Assembly: GCF_023078275.1 (NCBI RefSeq)
Contig: NC_062993.1
Coordinates: forward strand, 11,283,252-11,347,251
Source of the DNA: Leguminivora glycinivorella
Lineage: Eukaryota > Arthropoda > Insecta > Lepidoptera > Tortricidae
Reading direction: 5' to 3'
Length of the DNA: 64,000 bases
Position numbers and translations under genes: made by a program. The notes beneath the pieces were generated by a model that searched no databases, was not told where the DNA came from, and saw only the letters and a list, made by a program, of their open reading frames with translations. Within the stretch, counting starts at the first letter, position 1; each line of letters starts with the position of its first letter. Positions 44,477-56,139 of the stretch are shown here, in pieces.

Positions 44477-44932
44477 TCTATCCCACACACCACAATTGAA
44501 ACTATGTTCGAGTTCTACAGCACCCATGGAGGGAAGGGTTGGGAAACTTTTGTAAAAATACTGAACGAGTTACACAGTATAAATCTGTACCAATTAAAAG
44601 AAGTAGATAAAATACAATAAATGAGTTAGGAAAGTTTCGGAGTTAATTGAAGTAAAGATAAAATTCACAACGAGCGTGGGACCGTCGATTGTGTGAAAAG
44701 TTTACTTTTACTAGAACAAACCCTGAGGCTATTAAGTTAATTTTGGTAACGGGTGATGTGGGCTGACATTGTATTTTTTTTTATTCCAAAGTTTTCCTTA
44801 TCTATTTCATCAGCAGTTCATATTATTTCTTCAAATTCAGTTTGTTATGTATACTGATAGGGACACATTTTTTTTAGTAAAATATCTCCCCTTTCTGCAT
44901 AGGGAACTTTATCTAGTACATAATAGCTTTTT

Positions 44933-45195
44933 CCCACAGTCGCCTTCTACGACACCCACGGGAAGAAAGGGGGTGGTGAAATTCTTACCCCGTCACCACA
45001 CGGGACATACATACGGACTCACCATACGGGACTGTGAGATATGGGTTAAATTGTGGCGTAGGCGAGAGGCTGGCAACCTATCACTGCAATGTCACAGTTT
45101 CGTTTTCTGTCAACCCCTTATTTGCCAAGAGTGGCACTGAAAATTGAGTAGTTTCATGTGCTCTGCCCCTTCATGGGATACAGGCGTGATTGTTA
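44933..45195 (-). repeat. rep-D copy, reverse and rearranged
   Basis: The right part (45030-45195) is rep-D in reverse, ending cccttcatgggatacaggcg tgat. The left part (44933-45005) is the end of rep-D in forward orientation (cccacagtcgccttctacga). The copy is therefore partly inverted. Confidence 0.6.
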
Positions 45196-45235
45196 CTATA
45201 GCTTTTTACTTTAGTTGCGTCCTTGTCCGTCTTCT

Positions 45236-45625
45236 ACCGGATACATTCTGAAGAGTCTGCACAGGAACTGCATGACCTGGTCCCGTCTTCCCTGTTCCAT
45301 CACCGGACAACCAGGCGCGGGGAGCGGTTTCATCCTTACGTTGTTGACCTACCTTTCATTCGCACGAAGAGGTTTGCCTCTTCTTTCTTAATGTGAACTG
45401 CTAAGGAATGGAACATGCTCCGGCGGAATACAATTTGGGTGTATTCAAGTCAAGAATGAATAGGCTATTACTGATGAACCAGTGAGCTACAACTTCGTCG
45501 CTGTTGTCACTTTCCATCAGGTGCGACTAAGGTCAATCACTGGCCTATTTATAATTTAAATATATTATTTATTGTATTGCTGACATGTAAAAGTGCCTCT
45601 CTGTGGCTTACTTCCTGAATAAATG
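45236..45625 (+). mobile_element. LINE 3' end with ORF2 C-terminus remnant
   Basis: ttcgcacgaagaggtttgcc tcttctttctt, gctaaggaatggaacatgct and caagtcaagaatgaataggc give a broken version of the RTKRFASSF...AKEWN...FKSR...R ending seen at 31563, from another R1/Jockey-type LINE. It ends in an AATAAATG tail at about 45620. Stops and a deletion interrupt it. Confidence 0.6.
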
Positions 45626-45792
45626 TTTTGAGTTAGTTAGTATAACACAATAAAAAGATGCTAACTATACACGTAGTGCAAAATTATCCTTTCTTAGACA
45701 TTTCGAAACTTTCGAAGTTGTTGCAAGTTAAATTCGTAAATAATGTGTAAAATTTAATTATTTTTATAATTTGCGTCTACTTTTATATAATA

Positions 45793-45966
45793 CTAGCTAT
45801 TGCCCGCGGCTTCGCTCGCGTTAGAATGAGACAAAAAGTGACCTCTGTCACTCCCATCCCTTCCACTATCTCCACTTAAAAAATCACGTCAATACGTCGC
45901 TCCGTTTTGCCGTGAAAGACCGAAAACAAACGGACACACACACTTTCCCATAATATTAGTACGGAT
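45793..45966 (+). repeat. rep-G copy
   Basis: tagctattgcccgcggcttc to ccataatattagtacggat, as in 25057-25250. Confidence 0.65.
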
Positions 45967-46398
45967 AAAAGGTACTGAAGATGACTAGAGTGCAAAATTA
46001 TCGTTTGTTTGATTTTTCGAAATTTTTGTTTTACGAAGTATCACATAAAAAATATTTTTTTTTTTTAATTTGCCTCTATCATCTAAGAACAAGCATCCTA
46101 TCACTATCGACTAGACAAACGACCAGTTTCATCAAAACATAGTTATTATAGAACCTGTATCTAGAAAGTGGAGTTAAAGTGGAAATTCTATAATGCGGTA
46201 TAATTTACAGATCGTCAACAAAGTAGGTCCGGCGGTGTATCATCAATGTCATGAATGAAAGAGAAAGATTAAACTACTAAAAACTAATATATTATATACC
46301 TACGTTTTCCAAGAAATAAGTTTTTCTGGTGAACATACTAGGAACGTTTAGAGGCACACCTCGGACACTGGCGATAAAATGTATGAAGGAGTCCCGTT

Positions 46399-46546
46399 CC
46401 AGCCGGCGTATCATGCTTCCAATTTTATCACTCATGTACGTGGATAGAGTGGTCTTCACGCTTTGGAAAATATGTCAGTGTGAGAGTGACAGATGTCTTA
46501 TCCACGTGGATAAGTGATAAAATTGGAAGCATGTTACGCCGGCTGG
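46399..46546. mobile_element. MITE with 33-bp inverted repeats, CCAGCCGGCG ends
   Basis: CCAGCCGGCGTATCATGCTT at the left pairs with the inverse of aagcatgttacgccggctgg at the right, plus the ccaattttatcact / agtgataaaattgg continuation. A degraded copy is at 23697-23822. Confidence 0.8.
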
Positions 46547-46548
46547 CT

Positions 46549-46737
46549 AGCACACAGTCTAAGCTCGTGTAGGTGAACGCGTACTATGTTTGTATGAGTG
46601 AAATATGACAGGTCGTTTGTTCGCGGTTTTGACAGGTGATAACTGTGAGGTAACCGAGAGGGGGTGGGCGGCACTTTCAGCGGGGAGCGGGAGTGGCCAT
46701 ACTGTACGATAGTACTCTTTATTAGACTGTGGTATAG
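46549..46737 (-). repeat. rep-K copy, reverse
   Basis: agctcgtgtaggtgaacgcg tac to gtacgatagtactctttatt is the inverse of 53437-53610, roughly 180 bp with few differences. Confidence 0.75.
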
Positions 46738-46797
46738 GGTTGCCATAGTTCTGATATCATAAAAAGATTTTTTAACCCGCCCCCCCCCCCCCCGTGT

Positions 46798-47035
46798 GGT
46801 GACGGGTTAAGAATTTCACCACCCCCTATCTTCCCGTGGGTGTCGTAGAAGGCGACTGTGGGATATGGGGTAAATTGTGGCGTAGGCGAGAGGCTGGCAA
46901 CCTGTCACTGCAATGTCACAGTTTTTTTCTTTCAACCCCTTATTTGCCAAGAGTGGCACTGAAACTTGAGTAGTTTCATGTGCTCTGCCTACCCCTTCAT
47001 GGGACACAGGCGTGATTGTATGTATGTATGATTTT
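46798..47035 (-). repeat. rep-D copy, reverse
   Basis: Starts gtggtgacgggttaagaatt and ends atgggacacaggcgtgattg, the full inverse of rep-D, preceded by a 15-C run (46779-46793). Confidence 0.7.
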
Positions 47036-47174
47036 TTAACCCACCAGATGCAAAAACCTCGGTTGACCTTGAACTGTTTAGCATGCCTCCTCGTAGTCCT
47101 TTTCTACTATTAATAGGTACGGTAAATAATTTTCAGACATTTAAAATAGTAGATAAAGATACAAGTGTGATAAC

Positions 47175-47412
47175 CTAACTACAAAATTAAAATATTGAAA
47201 AAACCCCCGACAACGACATAGTGGACCGATTTTCATAAAACATGGCTAAGAACACTCCCGACTAACTCAGCTTTCAAACAAAAAAAAATCGAAATCGGTT
47301 CATCCCTTCGGGAGCTACGATGCCACAGACAGACAGACTAACAGACAGACAGACACACACAGACATACACGTCAAACTTATAACACCCCGTCGTTTTTGC
47401 GTCGGTGGTTAA
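47175..47412 (+). repeat. rep-H copy
   Basis: Parallel to 37316-37580, with a shorter (CAGA)n run. Confidence 0.65.
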
Positions 47413-48128
47413 AAAAGAGGAAATACTAAACGGATGGGGATAATTAAAACATTACATATATTCTGTATGCTTCTAGAAAATTTGTGATTTTATAGACCAC
47501 AAACGCAAAGAACGAAGTCGCGTGACAACGAGCATTTGCAAGGGCTCTAAAATTCTAAATCAATTAAAATTTGTCGTGACTATTACACGCTATATACCGT
47601 GCGATAAAATCCATTCAAAAAAAGAACAAGACGTTCTATAATACTTTATAACACGTAACATTCACATAAACCGGAAACAAGCCTATAAAATTTGACGGAA
47701 AAATATGGATCCCAAAAATAGAAAACTTTCTATTGCAAGATCATTAAATCTTCTTAGTGCGCAGGCGCTAAACAATTACAATGAATAATTTTGGAAACAA
47801 CGGCGGAGTAAAAAGTGAAGTTGATGTAGTGAGGTTACAATGAATTGTCTCTTGGAGTACGAGTAATAAGGTAACCTATCCGAAAATACTAGCTTTCATC
47901 TATCATCCTCCTTTCTTTATCTCACACTTCTCACAGACAGCTCTAACGATTCCGCTGAAATTTTATGTGGGGGTTTTTGGGGGTGAACCGGTAATATAAA
48001 TGGATAATGTGTTTGGCGAGGAATCGATACTTTGCACTAATCCCTACAGGCTTATTTATAAGAAGTTGTGTAAGTCTAAGTCTAAGCACTCTCAAAATAA
48101 CACTTTAAGTTCTCGCGCTTTGTACACA
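47413..48128. other. Gene-free stretch
   Basis: Nothing recognised. Confidence 0.4.
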
Positions 48129-48418
48129 TATTTAAAGTCACACACAGGTCGAACGCGATTAATTAACATTATTTTTACCTTTTTTCCCAACGTTTCGGCC
48201 AGGTTGCACTGGCCGTGGTCGCGGAAGACTGACGTCCCAGCAAAGTGTCACCGGAGATGTAAACAACACAAAACCACCCGATATTAATTTATATAAATGT
48301 TCGGGGTAGACAAATAAATATAATCTACCCGCTTTTAGTGCAACCTGGCCGAAACGTTGGGAAAAAAGGTAAAAATAATGTTAATTAATCGCGTTCGACC
48401 TGTGTGTGACTTTAAATA
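48129..48418. mobile_element. MITE with ~75-bp near-perfect inverted repeats
   Basis: TATTTAAAGTCACACACAGG at the left, continuing through attaattaacattattttta cc and ccaacgtttcggccaggttg cact, is repeated inverted at the right end. The 12-bp direct repeat CACTCTCAAAAT at 48087-48098 and 48419-48430 is nearby, but it does not abut the left end. Confidence 0.8.
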
Positions 48419-48430
48419 CACTCTCAAAAT

Positions 48431-49365
48431 GTTAATGGACGATTCACTATCTTATTAAAGTACCTAAATCAATTGACCGATGCACTTATAATTGATTGTT
48501 TTACTGAGCAACATTAGAAACGAAATAGTGACTAACGGGTATGACTAACAATATATAAAACCAATTTAACCGTTAATTATATTATTTTGGTATAAATATG
48601 ATAAATGTCATATTTATTTGATATATGGTATCCATTTTTCAAAAGTTAATAAAGAGTGATTACCTAAATTGATCGTACGTATCTAGTTGTGGGGTTTTAA
48701 AGTAAAAATAAATTAAATTAACATTATGTCTGAAAGAGGTACTTATAATTTAATTTTACTGGTGCACAGGTTTGACCAAGATGTCATTCATCTCTTGTAC
48801 TCGAAAATTTGATCGCGCACAGCTGTGACCAGATGGCCCATTTGTTTGTCGCACTGTTCCAGTCTCATTTCTTTGGAGGGCTTTTATTGGGAACAGATGT
48901 ACTCATCATGGAGCGACATCGTCTCTTAGACTAAGCTCATTAAATAAAGATTAAAAAAAAAAAAGATGTACTGTCTATAGATAGTGTACTAGTGTATATA
49001 GTAGGTAGATTGTTATTTTTAGATATGATGGAGCGCATCGCACACAAACTGTTTTACAGTTTGGCGAAATTTTATTAATATGCTTGTGCACATTGTCTTT
49101 TTAGTTAAATAAAAAAAAGTACTTTTATACCAAATAGTGAACTGTCTCGAATTTAAATATAACATAGGCCAATTCACGTCGTTCCCACTACAGTAGCGGG
49201 ACTAACTACGCACAATAAGGTAAATTACCATAATTCTTACCTCACATGAGCGCCTGTTTTTGTTATTACCTACGCCTATATTATTAAATATGGTGTGTTA
49301 TTCTTGTTTTTGGTATAAAATTGTTATGAAGGTAATTTCTAAACGTATGTTATAGCAAAGACATA
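48431..49365. other. Gene-free stretch
   Basis: No gene or family recognised, apart from A and T runs. Confidence 0.4.
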
Positions 49366-49645
49366 ATATAATTATGTAACTCCGTATAGACGGATAAAGT
49401 CTAAGAACAAAACGTACCTCAAAGCCCTAGAGAAAAAGGTACGGTGGCCAAGATGGCGTTACACCTTTGGGGAACGCTCGGCTAGATGGCAGTAATATTA
49501 ACATTTGACATTTTTCATAACACATATCAAGCTAACAAACAATATGGGCCTAATTGTCAAAACTGAGAGATGGCAGTCTATGCACTGTGATTTCACATTT
49601 TACTTTGACAGTAACTCTCTAAAATACTCGATCCTCTTTGGTTAT
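49366..49645 (-). repeat. rep-F copy, reverse
   Basis: taactccgtatagacggata to agtctatgcactgtgatttc, the inverse of 24430-24711. Confidence 0.65.
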
Positions 49646-49934
49646 AGTTATGTATTGTGTAATATGATGTACCATGTTCCTGAGGATACATTGTATATTC
49701 GGTATTTTACATCACACTCGCTCGTAAACGCTGTTGTTACATGCCTGCATACTGATACGTAATGTGCTATTTTACCACCCTAGGGCGGTGAAGTTAATAC
49801 CTGGGTGGGCCTTCCACGACCTGTCAAAAATTACAACATGGCGGACGAATGTTCGAAATGTCAGCGTAGGTACAATACGTTTAGTTTAAAATTTGGTTAT
49901 TATCTACTTCGCGAGTGTACTGAAAAACATCAAT

Positions 49935-50035
49935 ACTAATATTATAAGTGTGTGTCTCTTTATTCGTCTTTCACGACCAAACGGAGCGACGAATTGACTT
50001 GATTTAACGTAAAGTATTGGTATACAGAATTATAG
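49935..50035 (-). repeat. rep-G fragment
   Basis: atactaatattataagtgtg tgt, cgtctttcacgaccaaacgg agcgacgaattga: the end of rep-G in reverse orientation. Confidence 0.5.
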
Positions 50036-50800
50036 CATTTCTCGTATTATTCCTTATAAATAATATCAGAACCAGCTACATAAAAAGTATTTTGTAAAAC
50101 AACAGATTTTATTCGCCATACTTTTTTTTAAATAACTCAGTCCGTGCAAGTGATCCAAAGTTGGTGCCATACAACAAAATAATAAGCCCTTTCAAACGAT
50201 CTTGGGACAAAATGCCCAATTCTCCTTTGGTTATTACTTCACGAGTGTGATGAAAAACATTGTGTATATCACGGGCGGCTGAAGGATTACAAACTCGAGT
50301 TATTAAAGCCCTCCGCCTTTCAGCCTCTCGTACTTAACCCTTCACTTTCCGCTTTTAATACACTATGTACTATTAACGGTTACCCTTTGGAGTCTAGGGA
50401 ACAGTATCGATGTCAAGGACACTGTTGAACTAACAAGCATTAATCGCACCCAAAAAGCAAAAATTTCATGTGTTTTATAAATTAAACGGCCAATATCTCA
50501 AAAACTATGACATTTACATTCAAGTCAAATTCGCTTAGGTAATTTGAAAGGTAACTAATTATAGAAATAAAAATAGAAATATAAATATTTTTATTCATGC
50601 CAAATAAAATAATACAAAAAAGACACACACAAAGTACAGATCAACAACAGAGAATTATTTACACATATAAATTATATGTCGTTATAGACGCTTCTGGTGA
50701 CCAGAGGGCTGGCCAATACCTTGCTCAGCGGATCAGCATTGCTAGCCAGCGGGGCGATGCGGCCAGCCATCTTGGCACCTTACCCAAGGAGCAAGACCTG
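50036..50800. other. Gene-free stretch
   Basis: Nothing recognised. Short ORFs at 50597-50942 are in part the MITE that follows. Confidence 0.4.
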
Positions 50801-50917
50801 GGGGCCGATTTTTGAGTCTCACGGCGTTCGAATTCAGAAAATTGTCACTAAAAATAATAGGCAATTCACCGTTTTCAACCGGTATTTTAGTGACAGTGAG
50901 ACTCAAAAATCGGCCCC
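50801..50917. mobile_element. 117-bp MITE, GGGGCCGATTTTTGAGTCTC ends
   Basis: GGGGCCGATTTTTGAGTCTCAC at the left (shown by its first 20 bases) and its inverse ending atcggcccc at the right, with a further tgtcactaaaa / ttttagtgaca pair inside. Confidence 0.8.
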
Positions 50918-51051
50918 TGGGCAAAAAAAAAAATTAATATAAGTTTTATTGTAAGTTTCAATGGAAGTGTTTATTGTATTATTTTATATGTTGTTTATAA
51001 ATAAAACATTATATGTCCTATCGCCCCTTTTCGTTTTCGCGTTGGTTTAAG

Positions 51052-51175
51052 GAACTGACTAGCCAAAGGCAAAACGTGGCCTACGATGGAGTGAGCTCGC
51101 CCAGAAGATGCCTGTTCAGTCTTGATTTGAAGGTTGCTGGGTTATATGAGCTCGGAAATACTATAGGTACCTAAT
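51052..51175 (-). mobile_element. LINE 3' end, reverse
   Basis: ctagccaaaggcaaaacgtg gcc, gatgcctgttcag and ttgatttgaaggttgctggg ttatat are the inverse of 31735-31815. Confidence 0.65.
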
Positions 51176-51183
51176 ACAATTTT

Positions 51184-51595
51184 CCCCTCACTAATTTGGA
51201 AACACGTGTTTTGTCCTTTAATGCCAGCAGGTAAAAACGCATTTTATCCACTACTGGGTCCACTACTTGAATAAAGTCAAATTAACTGCTTTAAAATTGA
51301 TAAAAGTAGGTGAATCCAGTAATAAAGATGATTTACCACCTGTGGAATTACTGAAAGCAGTGATAAACGCATTTTTTGCGTTGTAGTTTCCTGTGAGAGG
51401 AAAAGTTTTGTGTTACACTCGGGCGCAAATGTATTTTACTTCTCGTGTGTTAAAAAACTGGCAAATTACGGATTCTAATAATATCGATAGATAATCTCGC
51501 TTCGCTCGTGGTTCAACTATAGAATCCTTTCAATTGCTCGTTTTTCAATTCCACACTCGGCGTTAAAATACAACTTTGCCCCCTTGTATAAATAA
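51184..51595 (-). repeat. rep-J copy, reverse
   Basis: cccctcactaatttggaaac acgtgttttgtc to aactttgcccccttgtata. It matches 54080-54492 in the opposite orientation over about 400 bp. The outer ends accttg/cccctc differ, so no clean inverted end was found. Non-coding. Confidence 0.75.
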
Positions 51596-51936
51596 CAAAT
51601 AACTATTAGTGTCATAAGCGGGGCAGAAAAGGTCTCACACTTTTCCATCAGGTTCCAGAGACCTTATTTATACCTTCTTTACGACCTTTGTAAGATCCTA
51701 TGTTGTTATGAGTGTTATGGATATACAACTTTTAAGTATGATATAAAACTATGGAAACGGATGAAATCGCGTATAATGAATTTACAATTCATCCCGACGT
51801 TACGAACACTTTACAGCGTTCGTGGTCAACGTGGTTCGAGGAAAAATTACAATGTGCAAAAGCTACCCACATACAAGAAATATTAATGAACCATGACCAT
51901 AAATAATATTGATTTCTAAGGCAGGTTCACACACTA
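51596..51936. other. Gene-free stretch
   Basis: Nothing recognised. Confidence 0.4.
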
Positions 51937-52080
51937 TGGGTCCCCCCACATCTAGCGTCTCGCGAGCGTCGCTTCGGGCCAACTGTATGGCCAAAGCCTA
52001 ACGCCGCGTCGACGCGGCGTCTTTTTCCATTCAGTTGGCGCGACGCGACGCTCGCGAGACGCTAGATGTGGGGGACCTAT
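51937..52080. mobile_element. MITE with ~55-bp GC-rich inverted repeats
   Basis: GGTCCCCCCACATCTAGCGT at the left pairs with the inverse of acgctagatgtgggggacc at the right, running through ctcgcgagcgtcgc and ggccaactg. The centre contains a further palindrome, acgccgcgtcgacgcggcgt. Confidence 0.85.
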
Positions 52081-52642
52081 AAATAAAGCTAGTTATACAA
52101 TATTAAAAAAATTTACCATGACTATGTTAAAAAACAATTAATCTACACAAAATTGACAAAAACAAACTGCAAATGTCTAACGCCATACAACACAAATGCC
52201 TCACAGTCTTCGTCGTGCTTGTTCCATTATCAAAATATGTACTACAGGATCCCAAGCCGGTGGTAAAGTAAAGCCATCTCTCTATTAAAGTTTCTTGATC
52301 TCAATGGCCTCGCGCAACATTCTGGGTATATACCGCTTCTCCTTAGCAAGAACCAGAGGCTTTCAAACTTTATAGCATGATTGACTTTATCCATGACATG
52401 TTCAGAGACTGCAGACTTTTGCCGACGGTGCTTGATATAATCCGTTTCCATAGTTTTATTTCATGAGTAACTATCTCAGTAACCGAAGACAATATTAACT
52501 TTTATGTATACTAAGTCAAAAAACAAATATGAAAGACATAAGTACAAATATGCCTACACAAGCTATAGCATCTTAGCTCCGCGCTGGAAGTCAAAGATAC
52601 AAAAATGCTAGGCGCTTTCTTCGTTGATGGCGAGCTTACGTA
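52081..52642. other. Gene-free stretch
   Basis: Nothing recognised. Confidence 0.4.
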
Positions 52643-52773
52643 CAGTCGACCAATCTGAATCCTAGGCCACTATAGAACCCTTTCACAGTAAAAGTCAAAG
52701 TGACTGTATAGTAAATAAAGCACGGTGTCAATACGACAGGGTTCTAAGGCTTAGGATTCTAATTGGTTGACTG
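52643..52773. mobile_element. MITE copy, CAGTCgACCAATC ends, TA target site
   Basis: Same family as 26127-26262: the right end aattggttgactg is identical and the left end has three changes. TA flanks it at 52641-52642 and 52774-52775. The middle is unrelated to that of the other copy. Confidence 0.75.
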
Positions 52774-52895
52774 TACTTACATCAAAATGTAACGTTTTAG
52801 AATAGGTACGCTAATCGATAAAATAAACACAGAATTGAAATTGATTTCATGGAGTAGGTATGTTAACAGCGCTCAAAGGGTTACTTTTTTTTTAT

Positions 52896-53040
52896 ACTAC
52901 GTCGGTGGCAAACAAGCATACGGCCCGCCTGATGTAAAGCGGTCACCGTAACCTATGGACGCCGGCAACTCAAACAGTGTCCCATGCGCGTTGCCACCAA
53001 ATTAGAAACTTGTACACTCCCTTTTGCTGTGTTAAGTACG
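52896..53040 (+). repeat. rep-L copy
   Basis: tactacgtcggtggcaaaca agc to aacttgtacactcccttttg ctgtgttaag. Confidence 0.65.
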
Positions 53041-53106
53041 AGGCTGAGGTATAGGAGAGCAAGTAAATTGTGGCCAAATAAGGTAGGGTCTCTATTATTA
53101 CAGTAC
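53041..53106 (+). repeat. 66-bp repeat, second copy at 57921-57986
   Basis: aggctgaggtataggagagc...tctattattacagtac. The two copies differ at one place by eye (aaggtagg against aacgtagg). Confidence 0.8.
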
Positions 53107-53436
53107 TTTTATGTAGAACCAAAAATTTCATACATTCTGTTAGAGGCTTTGTATAATTAGACTTAAGTTATCCAAAATCCGAAACAAAATGATGATTTAC
53201 CAAGATGTTTTAGTTGCTTTTAATTTTTGTATGTATTTTACGCTGGACTTACTATTTTTCATTACTCAGGTTAACTGGAAGAGATCCCTATTAAGGGTAA
53301 GTTTGCCTTTGTACTTCCTCCTTCTTTGTGTTATATTTGTACCTATATTTTGTTAGTGGTACAATAAAGAGTTTACTATTCCGTAATTTTAATACAATGA
53401 ATTATAAATACCTTACTTTCGACACAGTATAATAAA

Positions 53437-53610
53437 GAGTACTATCGTACAGTATGGCCACTCCCGCTCCCCGCTGAAAGCGCCGCCCACCCCCTCTCGG
53501 TTACCTCACAGTTACCGCATGTCAAAAACGCGAACAATCAACCTGTCATATCTCACTCATACAAGCATGGTACGCGTTCACCTACACGAGCTTAGAATGT
53601 GTGCCAGGAA
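53437..53610 (+). repeat. rep-K copy
   Basis: gagtactatcgtacagtatg gcc to cacgagcttagaatgtgtgc, about 175 bp. The inverted copy is at 46549-46737. Confidence 0.75.
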
Positions 53611-53845
53611 CGCGCCTCTTTCATATATTTGATCGCCAGTTTCCGAGATGTGCTTTCGCTGTGCTTTTTGTAATTTTGGACAGATGTTTATGTTGATGTT
53701 TTGTCTACTTTAAATGTCGTCGCTTCTAACTTCAAGTTATTATACCTACTCGGACAAGACCATAAAAAAAAACTCTCGGTAAGTACCTAAATATTATTAG
53801 GTACATTATCTAACAATTTCTTATTAAACCTCTTAGGTATTATAA

Positions 53846-53915
53846 ACTGAAATAGATACCATACACTAAAGAAAAAAAAACGATCAAGCCCACTGGTGGC
53901 GAAGCCGGGAATCGA
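53846..53915 (-). mobile_element. SINE-C copy, truncated head
   Basis: ataccatacactaaagaaaa, then ccactggtggcgaagccggg aatcga. The rest of the tRNA-like part is missing. The words cctcttaggtatt lie on both sides (53830 and 53919), a likely 12-13 bp target duplication. Confidence 0.65.
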
Positions 53916-54079
53916 GGGCCTCTTAGGTATTTTTTACTACTTTGACAAATTGTGACAAGAACTTTAAACTATTTGTATTAAGTACACAAAAAAATATGAT
54001 TACTATTTATACACATTATTCATAGAGTTTCTAAAACTTTGGAAAACTGGAGGTAAGAGAATTATAGTTATTTGTTATA

Positions 54080-54492
54080 CAAGGGGGCAAAGTTGTATTT
54101 TAACGCCGAGTGTGGAATTGAAAAACGAACAAGTGAAAGGATTCTATAGTTGAACCACGAGCGAAGCGAGTGGTTCGAGAATAGAATCCTGAACTTGCGA
54201 GTTTTTTAACACACGAGAAGTAAAATACATTTGCACCCGAGTGTAACACAAAACTTTTCCCCTCACTGTAGCGAGGAAACTACAACGCAAAAAATGCGTT
54301 TATCACTGCTTCCGGTAGTTCCACAGGTGGTAAATCATCTTTATTACTAGATTCACCTACTTTTATCAATTTAAAAGCAGTTAATTTGACTTTATTCAAG
54401 GTCAAATTACTTTACCCACTAGTGGATAAAATGCGTTTTTACCCGCTGGTATTAAAGGACAAAACACGTGTTTCCGAGCTAGTGAGGGGGAA
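54080..54492 (+). repeat. rep-J copy
   Basis: acaagggggcaaagttgtat tttaac to cacgtgtttccgagctagtg agg, the inverse of 51184-51595. Confidence 0.75.
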
Positions 54493-54656
54493 AAAATATT
54501 ATTTTGTGGCGCCTACATCTGTAAGCAAAGCCAAGTTCTAGGTAAAAGAAATTTCTCTTGCGAAACAGCATGGAGAAAGTAAAGAAAGGTCTTACCTTAA
54601 TAGAAACAATTTGGAGCTTTTGTCTAGGCAAGTTTCAACAGGCGTTTTGTTATCAA

Positions 54657-54765
54657 GCATGTATTCATGGTTCGAATCCCGGTAAGGGCATTTATTTGTG
54701 TGATGAGCACAGATATTTGTTCCTGAGTCATGGATGTTTTCTATGTATACAAGTATTTTTATATT
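54657..54765 (+). mobile_element. SINE-A 5' half
   Basis: tggttcgaatcccggtaagg gcatttatttgtgtgatgag, then gatatttgttcctgagtcat. The 3' half is missing; 54775-54860 is unrelated but resembles 5740-5800 (acacg.cgtta.gttcat). Confidence 0.7.
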
Positions 54766-55032
54766 ATATGCACCGTGTTTTTTTTTTGTTTTCCTTTAAC
54801 TTCGACACGCAGTTATGTTCATCGTCAGTAACCACCTTGTACATCAGTTTTTGTTAAATTCGAAAAAAAAATTATTTCGATACATAATAAATGGATTAAT
54901 TAGTGTGAGGAGGACCTTAATCATAACATGAAAGTCATTGTCAAGTGTTTGACGGCACATGTCAAAACAAATAACATTAGGAAGTGGTAAGGGATGCCAC
55001 ACACGTGTTTAGTAATTAAATTATTTTTTTAA

Positions 55033-55270
55033 CACATACATACATATAATCACGCCTGTATCCCATAAAGGGGTAAGCAGAGCACATGAACTACTAAGTT
55101 TTAGTGCCACTTTTGGCAAAAAGGGGTTGAAAGAAATCCAAATTGTGACATTGCAGTGACAGGTTGCCAGCCTCTCGCCTACGCCACAATTTAACCCATA
55201 TCCCACAGTCGACTTCTACGACACCCACGGGAAGAATGGGGGTGGTGAAATTCTTAACCCGTCACCACAG
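55033..55270 (+). repeat. rep-D copy
   Basis: (ACAT)n then atcacgcctgtatcccataa agg to ttcttaacccgtcaccac. Orientation as at 15293. Confidence 0.7.
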
Positions 55271-55394
55271 GGGGGTTTTTTAAATAATTCGATACCCGTA
55301 AGAGTTAAGAGGCTAGTTTCTTAGAGAAATTGATTGTATTCGAACTAAATAATCTTTCCTTAAAGTTAACGGAATTCAATAAAAACAGGGTGTA

Positions 55395-55485
55395 TATCGT
55401 TGTCGGAGACCACAACACAAGCCTTGTTGGGCTTACCGTGGGACTCAGTCAATTTGTGTAAGAATGTCCTATAATATTTATAATA
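55395..55485 (+). mobile_element. SINE-A 3' half
   Basis: atatcgttgtcggagaccac, caagccttgttgggcttacc gtgggactcagtcaa and gaatgtcctataatatttat equal the 3' part of SINE-A read forward. Confidence 0.65.
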
Positions 55486-55507
55486 TTCCCTTTATTCATT
55501 TCAGTTC

Positions 55508-56034
55508 TTAGGCTAGGATTTTTATAATATGACTATAAAAGTAAAATACAAAACCACATACAAAACAATACAAAATATATAAACACATTATAAAAAACCT
55601 AACCTAGGGTGCCGCCAGCAGCGGGGCAGGGCCCAAGCTGCCGGTGGTTAGGGCTGCAGAGAGAGGAACCGTCGGACTATACGCGCTGTGTCTAAGATCA
55701 CCGCCTTCTGCATCTGGCCCTTGATCCAGCCACCCAGCGAGAGTCTCTTAAGATGTTGGTCGAGACTCTTCGCTATGAGACCGTTCGCTGAAACGACTAT
55801 AGGGACAATGATCGTTGAATCAACATCCCACATGGCGGTTATCTCGTGAGCCAAGTCTAGGTACTTACTGGACTTGTCCTTCTCGGCTTTCACGAGATTC
55901 TCATCATGGGGGATGGTGATGTCAATGAGCACGGCCCGGCGTTGCGGTCGATCTATTATCACAATGTCAGGCTTATTGGCTACAATAGTCCTGTCAGTGA
56001 TAACAGATCGATCCCAATAGAGCGTGGCACGAAT
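55508..56034 (-). mobile_element. 5'-truncated LINE of R2/R4 type (endonuclease-domain end plus 3' UTR)
   Basis: The coding fragment at 55648-56034 is followed on the reverse strand by a 3' UTR to about 55508, whose end is shared with 2571-2620. Everything upstream of the endonuclease domain is missing. Confidence 0.65.
55648..56034 (-). pseudogene. LINE ORF C-terminus, restriction-like endonuclease region
   Basis: About 128 codons in one clean frame. It opens IRATLYWDRSVITD, then NKPDIVIIDRPQRRAVLIDI TIPHDENLVKAE, DLAHEITAMWDV, and ends RIVRRFLSLQP-stop. The PD...(D)ITIP spacing suits the PD-(D/E)xK core of the restriction-like endonuclease carried by R2/R4/Dong-type LINEs, which nicks DNA for target-primed integration. 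The frame is intact but has no start codon, RT or zinc fingers, so it is a truncated copy. Confidence 0.65.
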
Positions 56035-56139
56035 ATTTATTATTATTTATTTAGAGAAAGAGGTGTTTCCCTTGCGCTATGACATGGGAGTCCTTTAAGA
56101 AGCAGGTATTTAGGGTTCTCAAAGGTCGGCAGAGCATAA

